Shown here piece after piece: positions 1-10,780 of a DNA stretch of 64,000 nt. The notes under the pieces are model-generated. The model made no database searches, had not been told where the DNA came from, and saw only the letters and a list, made by a program, of their open reading frames with translations. The DNA is taken from positions 24,509,001-24,573,000 of the forward strand of contig CM061240.1 of the NCBI GenBank assembly GCA_030848705.1. Direction: 5' to 3'. Each line of letters opens with the position of its first letter. The stretch's first letter is position 1. This stretch comes from Heracleum sosnowskyi. Taxonomy: Eukaryota > Streptophyta > Magnoliopsida > Apiales > Apiaceae. A program made the position numbers and the translations under genes.

Positions 1-1125
1 TTGAAACGCAATTGTCCCTTTTCCCTCGATGTCAACAGTAGATCCATCTCCAAATTTAACTTTCCCAGTCACGCTTCCGTCCAACTCCTTGAATTTTCCC
101 CGCTGTCCAGTCATATGGTTGCTGGCCCCATTGTCCAAGAACCAAACCTGTGATTCCCTTTGATTTTCAACACTGGTCCGCAATTTTGGTACCACTGAAT
201 CTTCTTTCACCAGTAATGAACTAACCTCCGTTTTTCCCACTTCGGCTATCAACAGTGCAGGCTCGTCTTCTTGTACTTGAGAGAGATTAGCCTCCCTTTG
301 CACCTCTCGCTCTCTTCGTGGTTTACGACAATCCCTGGCGAAGTGTCCATATCCTTGGCAGTTGAAACATCTCGCTCTACCTCGATCTCTTCCTCCACGA
401 TTCTCTTCTTTCATCCGAGTTTCTTCTCCACCTCTCTTCTTTAACCACTCTTCTCGGGTTAAGAGTAACTGCCCTTCGCTGTTGTCTTTCTTTCTCCATT
501 CCTCTGCTGTCATTAAGAGTTGTCCTTGACTACTTTCCGACACACCTTTCAACCTTTCTTCGTGAGCCTTAAGCGAGCCAACCACCTCTTCTACTGACAT
601 CTCCTCCACGTTCCCAAATTGCTCGATTGTTGATGCAATTTGCAAGAACTTAGAGGGAACTGCTCTAAGCAATTTTTTAACAACATAGACTTCCTCCACC
701 GTCTCTCCCAGAGCTCTGAGATTTGCGACCAGGCTACTTAGCTTCAGACAAAAATCGTCCAACTGCTCTGTCTCCTTCATGCTCATGGCTTCGAACTCGC
801 ATTTAAGGGTTTGTGCCTTAGCCTTTTTTACTTTGTCTGCTCCCAATGACATCGTCTTGATCGCGTTCCAGGCTTCCTTTGATGTCGTTTTCTCAGCGAT
901 GGACAGCAATATGTCTTCTGGAACTCCTTGGTAAATGATTGCTAACGCCTTCTTATCAATCTTATCCTCCACCACGGCTTTTGGGTCCTTAGATTCTATA
1001 GCCTCCCACACACCATGTGCTTGCATAAACACCTTCAACTTAAGTGCCCAAGCCGTGTAATTTGTTCTTGTCAACATAGGGTAACTCAGCCCAAAAGAAC
1101 TCTCCTTAGCCTTGCTTGCCTCCAT
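1..1125 (-). CDS. Copia gag-protease polyprotein, partial (375 codons)
   Basis: The frame is open from the ATG at 1125-1123 to the window edge with no stop. The N-terminus has the usual Copia Gag layout (motif NYTAWALKLKVFMQAHGVWE at about residues 21-40), followed by a helical capsid region and then a CCHC zinc knuckle, CFNCQGYGHFARDC, on the minus strand of about 320-361. Near the left edge comes the aspartic protease entry with WFLDNGASNHMTG, where DNGAS replaces the more usual DSGAS. Gag packages the element RNA into cytoplasmic particles and protease cleaves the polyprotein. The start was chosen as the first ATG after the primer binding site. Integrase, reverse transcriptase and RNase H would lie left of the window. 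Confidence 0.85.
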   Translation of the reverse strand, partial: MEASKAKESSFGLSYPMLTRTNYTAWALKLKVFMQAHGVWEAIESKDPKAVVEDKIDKKALAIIYQGVPEDILLSIAEKTTSKEAWNAIKTMSLGADKVKKAKAQTLKCEFEAMSMKETEQLDDFCLKLSSLVANLRALGETVEEVYVVKKLLRAVPSKFLQIASTIEQFGNVEEMSVEEVVGSLKAHEERLKGVSESSQGQLLMTAEEWRKKDNSEGQLLLTREEWLKKRGGEETRMKEENRGGRDRGRARCFNCQGYGHFARDCRKPRREREVQREANLSQVQEDEPALLIAEVGKTEVSSLLVKEDSVVPKLRTSVENQRESQVWFLDNGASNHMTGQRGKFKELDGSVTGKVKFGDGSTVDIEGKGTIAFQ

Positions 1126-1154
1126 CTGTCACGAACTACGTCTGGTGACTTTGA

Positions 1155-1167
1155 GGCTCTGATACCA
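1155..1167 (-). other. Primer binding site (tRNA-iMet type)
   Basis: The minus strand reads TTGGTATCAGAGCC just inside the LTR, the standard Copia primer site complementary to the 3' end of initiator methionine tRNA. It fixes the LTR inner boundary at about 1170. Confidence 0.85.
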
Positions 1168-1169
1168 AG

Positions 1170-1510
1170 TATAAGAAATATAAACACACGCACACACTTG
1201 TATGTCTATAAACTCTGATTGTGAATGAAAGACTCGATTCTCATTAGACTTGAAATAACAGTATACAAGAAAGTAAATAGAAAGCAAAGATATGGTTGCT
1301 ACAATTTAGGAATCACTCAACAATGTGATTACCATCAGTTAGCAACAACCTTCCTAACAAACTTATTCCATCAGTTACCATCAGATTATTACGATCCTAC
1401 TTCCAAGCAAATACTCAACGACTTAGTCTAAGCCCAACTTATTCCGAAGCCCAACAACTACATTTTATTTAGCTAATTAAAACATGTTTAGATTAATCAA
1501 ATATCCAACA
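1170..1510 (-). repeat. Copia 5' LTR (about 341 bp)
   Basis: The outer end begins TGTTGGATATT on the minus strand at 1510, a common Copia LTR start. The inner end is fixed by the primer site and ends in TTCTTATA rather than a clean CA, so this boundary is uncertain by a few bases. The partner LTR is not in the window. Confidence 0.65.
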
Positions 1511-1545
1511 GACGACGAAGGCTAATAGTTTAAGTGCCAAAATAC

Positions 1546-1948
1546 CTGTTACCAAGAAGAGCATGGAGTTGTATAATCTGATTCTCTTCTTCTTCGGAAA
1601 ACATGCCTCTTTTGAGATCAGGCCTCAAATAATTAATCCATCTCAATCTGCAACTCTTTCCACATCTTAACAATCCTGCATTACCAAGTCATCTATTTTG
1701 AGTTTTAATTCAGAAGTCTAATTACAATAGGTATGTACCTATCCTCGCAAGTGTTTAAGAAAGGAAAGTGCACGGACAGAAACTGAGAGAGACAGAATCA
1801 AGGGACTAACAATACCTGCAAGCTTGGGAGTTGTTCGCCAGCAGACGATGCCATTGTTGAGAATAAAGTTGATGAGTTTTCGATCTTCTTCACTAGTCCA
1901 TGGACCTCTCTTCAAGCCAACTTTATCACAGCAAGGTCGCCTTACCAT
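1546..1948 (-). pseudogene. R2R3-MYB transcription factor, exons 1 and 2 only
   Basis: Exon 1 runs from the ATG at 1948 to 1816 (133 nt) and exon 2 from 1675 to 1546 (130 nt). These are exactly the conserved exon sizes of plant R2R3-MYB genes, and both junctions are GT-AG with matching phase. The spliced frame has no stop. It begins MVRRPCCDKVGLKRGPWT and shows the R2 tryptophans (GPWTSEED, CWRTTPK, RWINYL), LLRCGKSCRLRW, and the start of R3 (FSEEEENQIIQLHALLGNR). It most resembles the MYB20/42/43/85 clade of wall-related regulators (family knowledge). Exon 3, with the rest of R3 and the C-terminus, is missing: intron 2 is cut by a Copia LTR 35 bp after its donor. Upstream, the promoter position is occupied by receptor-kinase debris. 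It is either a pseudogene or a gene whose last exon lies beyond the Copia, outside the window. Confidence 0.85.
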
Positions 1949-1949
1949 G

Positions 1950-3095
1950 CTACCTTGTCCTCCTCCATGCAATCTCTATGCGTTTGTTTGCCTTTTCTTT
2001 AGGAAATAGCCAGCCAGAGAGATGGCCAATAGTGACAACTATCACAAATGCTATGATACTTCCTATTACAAATGGAAGGCCAATAATAGAGTCCTCTCGG
2101 TCACCTGTTCCAGCTAGGTTCTTTCTTGTTTTTCCTTTGGATTCAGATGGATCTAACGATGATTCGTAACCTGAAAGGTCATCATTTCCTTCAAAGCTAG
2201 AGCTGGGGAATGTAGTAAACTGACCTCCAGTAGGGATATTTCCTGACAAGTTATTAAGATAGTTCCAAATTCTGCTGGAATAGATCCAGTAAGATAGTTG
2301 GAGCTCAGGTCTAAAGATGGTGGAAATTCCTGAATATGAGTGTATTGTAGCGTTCTTGTAGTGGTGCGGTACATCAAAGGGTTGTTCAAGTCTTGAGAGT
2401 GCTTTTTATTTGTGATATTCTGATTATAAAGGCTTTTTAGCTTAGCTAAGCCCTCTGGAATCTCTTCTGAAAGCATGTTTCTTGACAGATCTAAGTAAAA
2501 AAGAAGTCTCATCTCGCTGAAAAAATATGGAATATGTCCTGTCAACAGGTTCCATGAGAGATCTAAGAATTGCAAGTTGGCGCAGCTTTGCAACCAGTTG
2601 GGTATCGAACCAGTAAGTGGGCAGTTAGCTATTATAAGAGTCTCGAGGCTGTTGAATTGCAGATGATTGTCAGCTGGCATTACTTCATTATAAAAATTGA
2701 GGGTAAGAACTAAAAACCTCAAGTTTTTACAATGCTGCAGAATTTCCAGAGTTGCTGTTAAGTTCTGAAGGCTACAATTTGATAATGATAAATGAGAGAG
2801 GGATGCAAAACTCTTGTAGCTTTCAGGCAATTGGCTGCTAAATTTATTCCTTGAAAGATTCAAAGAAGTTAGGTTCTTGCAGGAAGGGAGATTTTCAGGA
2901 AATGGGCCACTAAATGAATTGGAACTAAGGGCAAGTGAGGATAAACTAACCATGGAAGAACAGTTAAGTGCAATGGAACCATTCAGAGAATTGTTGCGGG
3001 CATTGAGTGAGAAAATGCTTGGGGAGCTGGATAAAGAAGGTGGTAAAGACACAAGTAATAGGTTATATAGGTTGAGGTTGTCTTATAGTAATCAT
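1950..3095 (-). pseudogene. PSKR/PSY1R-like LRR receptor ectodomain fragment
   Basis: Two minus-strand frames match the end of a phytosulfokine-receptor-type LRR ectodomain. From about 3090 to 2260 come roughly ten LRRs plus the island region, including NNSLNGSIALNCSSMVSLSS, EILQHCKNLRFLVLTLNF and LTGSIPNWLQSC. The match then jumps to LSGNIPTGGQFTTFPSSSFE at about 2250-2190, with a frame change. About five repeats are lost there, so there was an internal deletion with frameshift near 2255-2265. A hydrophobic segment, GLPFVIGSIIAFVIVVTIGH, follows, then a short basic tail and a stop at 1950. The N-terminal repeats and the whole kinase domain are absent. In intact family members the ectodomain binds a sulfated peptide at the cell surface; this copy cannot signal by kinase activity. 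It ends directly against the MYB start codon. Confidence 0.85.
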
Positions 3096-3149
3096 AAGAC
3101 ACAAGTAGAAAGCTTGTTCTTTATCTATCACCCCTCTCCAAGAAATTAA

Positions 3150-3277
3150 AAAGGACAGAGTTGAGCTTGCACTGGACAGAGGCGGAGAGTAAGTGGATAT
3201 CTCTTGCAGAAGAACTTAGAGTTGAGCTTGAAGCTAATCGTGTGCTTGCTGACAAACAAAAAGAAGAATTAAACTGA
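3150..3277 (+). pseudogene. Kinesin (KIN-12-like) coiled-coil exon scrap
   Basis: From 3182 to 3277 the plus strand reads AESKWISLAEELRVELEAN and continues RVLADKQKEELN before a stop. Just before it, in another frame, lies KKDRVELALDR, so there is a frameshift near 3180. This pattern resembles the coiled-coil stalk of phragmoplast kinesins of the KIN-12 group as I remember them. The identification rests on about 40 residues and is tentative. It lies head-on against the PSKR-like fragment on the other strand. Confidence 0.4.
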
Positions 3278-5640
3278 GTAGTCCAAACTTATCAATTTAC
3301 CTATATACCCCCGATGATATTTTACAAAGGCTGAGAACTCAAACGCCGTCTAAACTGACATGACGGAATGCAATAAAGTGTTAAAAATTAAATTGTTCGG
3401 CCACTAAAGTGGCTAAATTAATAATTCAGCCATTTTTCTGTCAAAAAATTATAGTTCGAGCCACTAAAGTGCAATTAAGTCTTAATTTTATGAAGTATAA
3501 TAAAAAATGATGATCATTGAATTCAAGTTAATCATAGAATTGGTCTCCACGTCTCCGTTGAATATATAATAAACATAATAGGGATCTTATCCAAAATTTT
3601 GATCGTATACAACCAAACTAATAAGGACCATTAGATCATAAATGAAAATCGTTAGATCAAATATTAAAAAAGTGTATTTTATTAATAATAGGATTATATT
3701 TAAATTCTACAAAGTGTATTTTGATAATTTAAACCAAATATACCAAATATAAATAAGTTTTCTATACTGAATAGAATTCTGCATGTAAAAAATTCGTGAC
3801 TTTCTTTTCTCGGGCAATTCCAGTTAGATTAAAATTGTTAAACCATCTTTTAATTAAAGATAATTTAGTTATCTTCATGTGAGGTGTAAAATCGTTAAAA
3901 TCTAATTTTTAAAACACAAGATAAAGCCCAAATTAGTAAAGTGAGTATTTAAATTCTAATAATAATTATTACATCATCATTATTTTAATGCCAATTTAAT
4001 TACTTTTTTCTAACTATTTTAAATTTAGAAATCTATGTTCAAAAATTCAAATCAATCTAAGAAAAAATCAAATCAACAAAGAATATAATAATACGAGGAT
4101 AAAATTTTATAAATTTGTGCATATTTTTTATCCTATTTTATTAAATTTTATATCATAACTAATTAAATATTATTTATTATTAAATAATAAATTATACGCA
4201 AATGGTGATTTTGTTTTATAAGAACTCATAGAGACCTAATTTCATTCTTAGCAGGACTATATTCATATTTAAAAATACCGTATTTTGAAATTTTAGACTC
4301 AGCTACAGATTAGGCCTAACTTTTTTAACCTATATACATTGTAAATTATTAAATTCGAAACTTTAAAAGTTTGTTAATCAATTAGTATAGTACTTTTTTG
4401 AAAAATCGTACTTTATAAAAAGTATTATCAAATAACCCATGTCTGCAAGAAAAAAAATGAAAAAATTCTTATTTTTCAAAAAAACCCTATAAATTTTAAT
4501 ATGTTGTTGGTAGATTCAAATCTTAGATCATTCTACGTGATAATTTTACGGTTATATCCAACGTTTCTCAACAATTTAATTTGAAAGATCCTGAGTGATC
4601 AAGCGAATCTTTCATTATTTAGTCTTTAATATAATAACATAGATATTTACGGGATATACTATAAAAAAATGATTTTTATACAGAATTTTGATCGTCACGG
4701 TGTACTACTTTAAAAGAAGAACTATTACAAAAAAAATTATATTTTAATTGATAATTTATTTTCTCAAAAGTTCAAAGTTCCCGCAACATTAACATATTAC
4801 AAAAAAGAGTATATTATATTCTAGCAATAAATATTAAAAAAAATATAAATATTAAAAAAATTAACGATGTTATCCTGGTAGTTTGGTCCTAAATACCGCA
4901 AAAACATTCTCAACCGTTAGATCCAATACTTTTAAAAATAGACGATCAAGATTATATCATATAAAAAGAAGTTATTATCTAAAAATGATATAAGTTAAAA
5001 GATATTATATTAGGATTGGATTTTCCAAAAAGTTAAAACATAAAAATAGTTGTAATTAAATAAGGAAACCCATTTAATATCAAAATAATAAAAATCGTTT
5101 AATCTTAAATAGATAGGTGAAAACCGTTAGATTTAACATTAAAAACTGTATTTGGTTAATAAATTGTATTCTAATAATCTAAACTACATATAAGTAGATT
5201 TCCTAAATCGAATAGAATTCTCAATATTAAATTTCGTCACTTTATTCTCTTTTTAGTTTTAGAATAGTTTTTAATTGAAAAAGAACTATTAAACCACAAC
5301 TAAATTAAAGATTATTTCGTGAATTTCATGTGGACCGTAAAATTGGCCAAATGTAACTTTTATAACTCAATATAAACAAATATTAAATTGAGCGTGTAAA
5401 ATATAAAAAATATCAAAATTTTAAATATAATATTTTTTGGCTAAATCTTTTTTAACAATAATTTAATCATGTAAACTAATAACTTTTAAATATTAAAATA
5501 TTCATAAATAAATATAATTATAAATATTAAAAAAACAATCGTGTGTTCCATGGGTAATTAAAATATAATTATAAATAAAATTTAAGTAACCTGCATGGCT
5601 TGCTATGCATATAGCTTGGGATTTTTAGTACAAACAGAAT
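3278..5640. other. AT-rich non-coding stretch
   Basis: No gene is visible. The sequence is very AT-rich with many stops in all frames. Parts of 3590-3840 and 5080-5260 resemble each other in the same orientation (both have a GTTAGAT context, then a run ending TAGAATTCT and CGTCACTTT or CGTGACTTT). They look like an old, diverged direct duplication, perhaps worn LTRs. Confidence 0.5.
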
Positions 5641-5644
5641 AGAG

Positions 5645-6148
5645 ATGGCGAAAGTTTGGCATACTTTACGTTCTATATATATTTGTTCTTAAACTTGTTT
5701 TTGTTATGTTAGCAGGGTTGAAAGAGTGTTTTGTTGAAGGACAGATGAGTAGGCGTCTTCCACCAGAGGAAGGTAAAAAAGTCTACAAAACAGCTTTTTC
5801 GATACAACCAGGCTCCTGGTTTCCATATTTCTTGCTTGGGATTACGAAATTGTGATCACTCCTACTTTATTAAATTAGCTTGTTTAAAACTTTATTAATT
5901 GCCATGTTAATGTCTCTTACTGGTATGCTAAAACATGTGAGTTTGGTTTATATGCAGTGAATGTACTCCGTGAAATAGCTGATCAACTACGTAAAAAGGA
6001 CTGGAATTTTAGTGTGAATCCTTGTGATGAAAACGATCCAAACATCTCAAACTGGAACACTCCAAAATATAAAAGAAAGGCCACAGTATAACAATTCTGT
6101 CATCTGCAGTTGCTCCTTCCCTGGTGGGATCTGTCACATTGAAATGAT
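5645..6148 (+). pseudogene. LRR-VIII-2-type receptor kinase, copy A (exons 1-2, broken)
   Basis: Exon 1 spans 5645-5772 and exon 2 spans 5958-6148, matching copy B on the minus strand at 31909-32032 and 26380-26560. Exon 1 starts MAKVWHTLRS but an indel in the signal-peptide region (near 5672-5690) breaks the frame. Exon 2 reads VNVLREIADQLRKKDWNFSV and the C-rich segment before the LRRs, but differs from copy B by a few codons and a frameshift near 6065-6080 that brings an early stop. The family (At1g53430-like in Arabidopsis) is a plasma-membrane LRR receptor kinase with an N-terminal pre-LRR segment. No exon beyond exon 2 survives; the copy is cut off at 6536 by a tandem repeat. Confidence 0.8.
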
Positions 6149-6344
6149 GTACGTATTTGAATGGTTAAGTTTTTATATTCTCAACCCGTAGAGAACACCT
6201 TGCATGCAAGTTACACGAAACGAATGCCTGGGTGTTAAAAAAAACAATAGTAGAAGAAGATTCTTCATTCCCATATGCAATAACATTTTTCTCATCTTCT
6301 TAAGAAATTTTATTAATCAATGGAAATTTTATTGCTATAATATT

Positions 6345-6482
6345 GTTACCTTCTTCGTTCCATGCCTCGTTACCTCCAACCTGTCTCCCATAAGAGCAGC
6401 TTCACATTCTGCAGTTTCAGAAGGCCAATGTGCCTGTACTCTTCTTGTGGCAGCAAAAAAGATTACCTTCCACCCATCATCT
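6345..6482 (-). pseudogene. LINE-type RNase H fragment inside receptor-kinase copy A
   Basis: The minus strand carries the same segment as 26049-26186 on the plus strand, there readable as DDGWKVIFFAATRRVQAHWP followed by SETAECEAALMGDRLEVTRHG. This pattern fits the RVT_3-type RNase H domain found in plant LINE-derived proteins (A.TKR.R..W...AE.KAL). Only about 45 residues remain. Because both receptor-kinase copies have it in the same relative place, it entered intron 2 before the two copies separated. Confidence 0.5.
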
Positions 6483-6534
6483 GGGAGAGAACTTTAATGC
6501 AGCCCGGAGGAGGGAGTTGCCAGCTTCTGGAGCT

Positions 6535-8369
6535 ACAATGGTTTCGTTTTATAAAATCCTTGCGTGATTATTTACGTTACAACGTTTTGTTTAGCTAAAC
6601 CGTTGTCTATATCAAAAGCGTTGATTTAAAAAAAAAATACTTTATTTGTTGCCCTTAATACATACATAAGTGTTACATACTTCATACAATGTTATTGTAT
6701 AAATCTCTTATTTGGATATTTAGTATAAAAAATTGTTAAATATATAAAAACACTTAAATAAAGGTTAATGATAATAATAATATCATTGATAGATAGAATA
6801 CGATCATTCTTCAGATATTTTGTTATACACGTTGTATATGTGGACATCATATATTGTATGATTTACGATCTTTGATATTTGTTTACAAGAAAATATTATC
6901 TAGCTAGGAAAATGTTAATAATTATAACATTACTAATTCTGAAGTTAAACGAACATTATATAATAACTATACTATTAGCGAATAAGTGACATACCAATAC
7001 TATTAACAACAATGTTGTCATATTCAAATAAATCATTTTACATATTAGTATGACATAATTTAATTATAAAGTCGTCATTAAGTTGTCTTATATTAATTAT
7101 ATATATGCGAGTCGGGACTCACATATGTTTTGTTTATTCAATTTTATAAAAGTATAAGACAATGGTTTTTGTTTAACAAAGTATTGTAAGTTGTAAGACA
7201 TAACAATGCTTTTGGTCCAAAAAAACGTTGTATAATATACACAAGGGTTTTCGTTTTGATCCGTTCGTTGTTGAATAATCTCTGTAACAATTGTTTATTT
7301 TGTTAAACCGTTGTATGATATATACAATGGTTTCGTTTTATAAAATCCTCGTGTGATTATTTACGTTACAACGTTTTGTTTAGCTAAACCGTTGTATATA
7401 TCAAAAGCGTTGATTTTTTTAAAAAATACTTTATTTGTTGCCATTAATACATACATAAGTGTTACATACAATGTTATTGTATAAATCTCTTATTTGGATA
7501 TTTAGTATAAAAAATTGTTAAATATATAAAAACACTTAAATAAAGGTTAATGATAATAATAATATCATTGATAGATAGAATACGATCATTCTTCAGATAT
7601 TTTGTTATACACGTTGTAGATGTGGACATCATATATTGTATGATTTACGATCCTTGATATTTGTTTACAAGGAAATATTATCTAGCTAGGAAAATGTTAA
7701 TAATTATAACATTACTAATTCCGAAGTTAAACGAACATCATATAATAACTATATTATTAGCGAATAAGTGACATACCAATACTATTAACAACAATGTTGT
7801 CATATTCAAATAACTCATTTTACATATTAGTATGACATAATTTAATTATAAAGTCATCATTAAGTTGTCTTATATTAATTATATATATGCGAGTCGGGAC
7901 TCACATATGTTTTGTTTATTCGATTTTATAAAAGTATAAGACAATGGTTTTTGTTTAACAAAGTGTTGTAAGTTGTAAGACGTAACAATGGTTTTGGTCC
8001 AAAAAACGTTGTATAATATACACAAGGGTTTTCATTTTGATCCGTTCGTTGTTGAATAATCTCTGTAACAATTGTTTATGTTGTTAAACCGTTGTATGAT
8101 ATAGACAATGGTTTCGTTTTATAAAATCCTTGCGTGATTATTTACGTTACAACGTTTTGTTTAACTAAACCGTTGTCTATATCAAAAACTTTATTTGTTG
8201 CCCTTAATACATACATAAGTGTTACATACTTCATACAATGTTATTGTATAAATCTCTTATTTGGATATTTAGTATAAAAAATTGTTAAATATATAAAAAC
8301 ACTTAAATAAAGGTTAATGATAATAATAATATCATTGATAGATAGAATACGATCATACTTCAGATATTT
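6535..8369. repeat. Tandem repeat, period about 785 bp, 2.3 copies
   Basis: Units start at acaatggtttcg at 6535, 7324 and 8105 (spacings 789 and 781); the third is cut after about 265 bp. Copies one and two are nearly the same by eye. Each unit is rich in AACCGTTGT, ACAATGGTTT and AACGTTGTA motifs, which resemble the subterminal motifs in the CACTA end at 23740-24309. No coding frame is apparent. The first unit abuts the truncated receptor-kinase copy A. Confidence 0.8.
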
Positions 8370-9154
8370 TTCTAACTAGTATTTCATTCCGGATTGGTGT
8401 TTTTATTTCATAAAATATTTTTCTCTACAATCCAACTATATAGATATCACAATCTATATATTTCAGTGATATTGCAAAAGTTTTTTAAAAAACTATATTT
8501 ATTTGATTTGAGATTTTAACGGTTGACTTGTTATTTGACTAGTACTTTTAATTAGTATGAATATTTTAAAATATATTTTCCTACAATTCAACTATATAGA
8601 TGTCAAGATATATATATTTTTAATGATATTTAAATAATTGAAGAAAAATAAATGTATTTGGTTTAAGATTATAACGGTCAACTTGTGACTTGACTAGCAT
8701 TTCTAACTACTGTTTCATCTGTTTCAATTTTTTTTAAAATCATAATTGATTTTTTTTTAGTTTATTCACATCACTAAAGTATGTACATATTAAAATTTGT
8801 ATAATTAGATCGTTGAAAAATTTAAATTTACTATATATATATATAATAAAAATCTTCAATTTGTTACCTCACTATTTTTATTTCCCTCCATTGGTTTCAT
8901 TACTTCCGTTCTTAAAATTTCAATTTTTTCTTAAAATTTTCACTCTTATTTCCCCCCATCACAAGTAGATTACCTTTTTTCCGTTTCCCCCTTTCCCCTC
9001 TTCTTACAGCCAAACAATCGTTTATCATTCTCAACCAAACCCAAACACCATTCTTCTCCCACAAACATTATTCTCTTAGACTGGATTCTATCTTTAGTTT
9101 ATAGCTTGTCTTCGATTTGAGTTACAACTTCAATTTGGGGGTTTCTTTCAATTC
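8370..9154. other. Non-coding flank and probable 5' region of the cyclin pseudogene
   Basis: 8370-8720 holds two diverged direct copies of an AT-rich segment around CAACTATATAGAT (near 8424 and 8590) with ACTTG(T/A)xxTTGACTAG at their ends. From about 8880 to 9154 the sequence becomes pyrimidine-rich on the plus strand, as in a plant 5' UTR. It is continuous with 19431 onward once the Gypsy element and one copy of its aattc duplication are removed. No ATG-led frame of note is seen. Confidence 0.5.
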
Positions 9155-9676
9155 TGTTATGGATTAAAAAACGTACCTTGTAAATTAAATGCTAGGGTTT
9201 ATGAGCGTTCAAGCTTTAATGACTGCTCTTGTGTTTCGGGACTAAATCGGTCCTCACAAGATGCCTACGTATCTCTGCTGTATAGAGAATCAAGTCAATA
9301 AAATGTAGTTCTAGATTGAGGGACGTGGGTCCTTATATAGGCGTCTGGAGCCTTGTATTTAGAGTAAGTTTAGGAGACTAAACTGATAAGATTTGTAATT
9401 GATAACTGATTAGGAGTATATTACTTGGCAGGCAAGTATAATCCTTATCTGATAAGTGTTATGACTCATCATATTATTTGATTGGGATTCTGGATCCTTC
9501 TATGAAGATTTTATTATATTTTGGACTCATTTAATGAGCTGATAATTTCCCTTATTTATTAATTACGAAATTAATAAATAATTAGGGTTTCGGGCCTTTT
9601 GTCGGGCCTAATTCTTTGACCAAACTAGGTCTAATTAATATTAATTATGTCTAGGGTTATATTTCAACCCATATCA
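9155..9676 (-). repeat. 3' LTR of Gypsy element A (522 bp)
   Basis: Starts TGTTATGGAT and ends CCCATATCA on the plus strand, so it is bounded TG...CA. It matches 18909-19430 except for about two substitutions seen by eye. Confidence 0.95.
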
Positions 9677-9690
9677 TTTGCCCCCCAATT
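9677..9690 (-). other. Polypurine tract of Gypsy element A
   Basis: The minus strand reads AATTGGGGGGCAAA immediately before the 3' LTR, the expected place for plus-strand DNA priming. Confidence 0.85.
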
Positions 9691-9784
9691 TCTAGGAAAA
9701 TCAATCGAGATTTTAATAGAAATTTATTTCATATTTTTCCAGAAATTTTTCATCTTTCAAGGCATTTTTCAACCTCAAATTGTC

Positions 9785-10565
9785 GTGGAATTTGGTCATT
9801 TTGACCAGGGATCCAGGTCATTTTCAACTAGGATTCCAAGTCATTTTCGACCAGGAGTCGAGGTCGAATTCGACCTGGAATGGGAACGAGGTCGACAACA
9901 TCGACCAGGAATTATAGTGTATTTTCGAGCTCAAAGTTTCGACCTCAACCTCGTGTAATTTCGACCAGAAACTTTATTCAGTCTTTCGACCTTAAACTGT
10001 CTTCAGATTGATCGTGTCGAACTCATCTTTTAGTTCGTTTTCGAACAGGTTTGTTCGACCAGGATGCAGTGTAAATTCGAGCTGGAATCCTGGTCGATTT
10101 CGACCAGAAAAAGATGGCGAGGTCGACTATGTCGACTATGAATTCTAGCTATTTTTCGAATAGGATTTTTCGTGCTTGGTTTTTACATTGTTTTGACCTG
10201 GAATTTCGATCAGGATCTCTATGCATTTTCGAGTAGAAACTTCGACCAGATTTTGTATGAGGTCGAACGTTTCGACCAGGAATATTAGGTCAAATTCGAC
10301 CTCAAAATTTCGACCTCACTCCTTTGCATTTTCGAGCAGGATCTATAGCTTAATTTCGATCAGAACAGTATTGAGGTTGAACACTTCGACCAGAAAGTTT
10401 AGGTCTTATTCGACCTCAAATTTTCGACCAAGAGTTAGTATTATTTCGATCTCAAAATTTCGACTAGGAAGTGGAGTGAGGTTGAACACGTCGACCTTGA
10501 TTTCTAGCATGAATTCGACCAGGAATTTTCGACCAGGAATTCAAGCTATTTTCGACCAGGAGTTC
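9785..10565. repeat. Dispersed TTCGACC / GGTCGAA motif array
   Basis: Dozens of copies of TTCGACC, often as TTCGACCAGGA, occur at irregular spacing with occasional GGTCGAA in the other direction. The array lies between the polypurine tract and the antisense TATA box, so it is upstream of the antisense gene and in the 3' untranslated part of the element RNA. Gypsy element C has a similar array at about 35590-36450. There is no convincing protein. Confidence 0.8.
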
Positions 10566-10780
10566 ACTTTATTGCCTTAGAATTATTTGTAAATTTTAAG
10601 TTAGAATTTTCCGAAGCTGTCAACCTTTTGGGCCTTGATTTTATATTGGGCCTTGGGCCCTCTTTAATCGTTCGTAATTCTTTGGGCCTTAATTTCAGAA
10701 GCCCGAAGAGTAATTGTGGGCTTTGACTGGCTGCAACCGGTTAGTCTTCCCTAACCGGTTGAGTTTCCAGTTACCTCGCC

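Larger units (their letters stand above)
1..1510 (-). mobile_element. Ty1/Copia LTR retrotransposon, 5' part
   Basis: This is the start of a Copia element read on the minus strand: 5' LTR at about 1170-1510, primer binding site at about 1155-1167, then gag and the beginning of protease running off the left edge of the window. The rest of pol and the 3' LTR are outside. The LTR begins with TGTTGGATATT on the minus strand at 1510 and abuts MYB intron sequence there. Both the MYB insertion site and the open reading frame suggest a fairly recent copy, but without the second LTR its age and target duplication cannot be read. Confidence 0.85.

Noticed and set aside
6204..6598. ORFs of 97 and 78 aa on the plus strand
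   Set aside because: They are antisense to the LINE RNase H scrap and intron of receptor-kinase copy A. The same shadow ORFs recur at 25950-26296.
9647..10580. ORFs of 103 and 119 aa rich in STRNFRP
   Set aside because: They are translations of the TTCGACC array, with no codon-level conservation between element A and element C.
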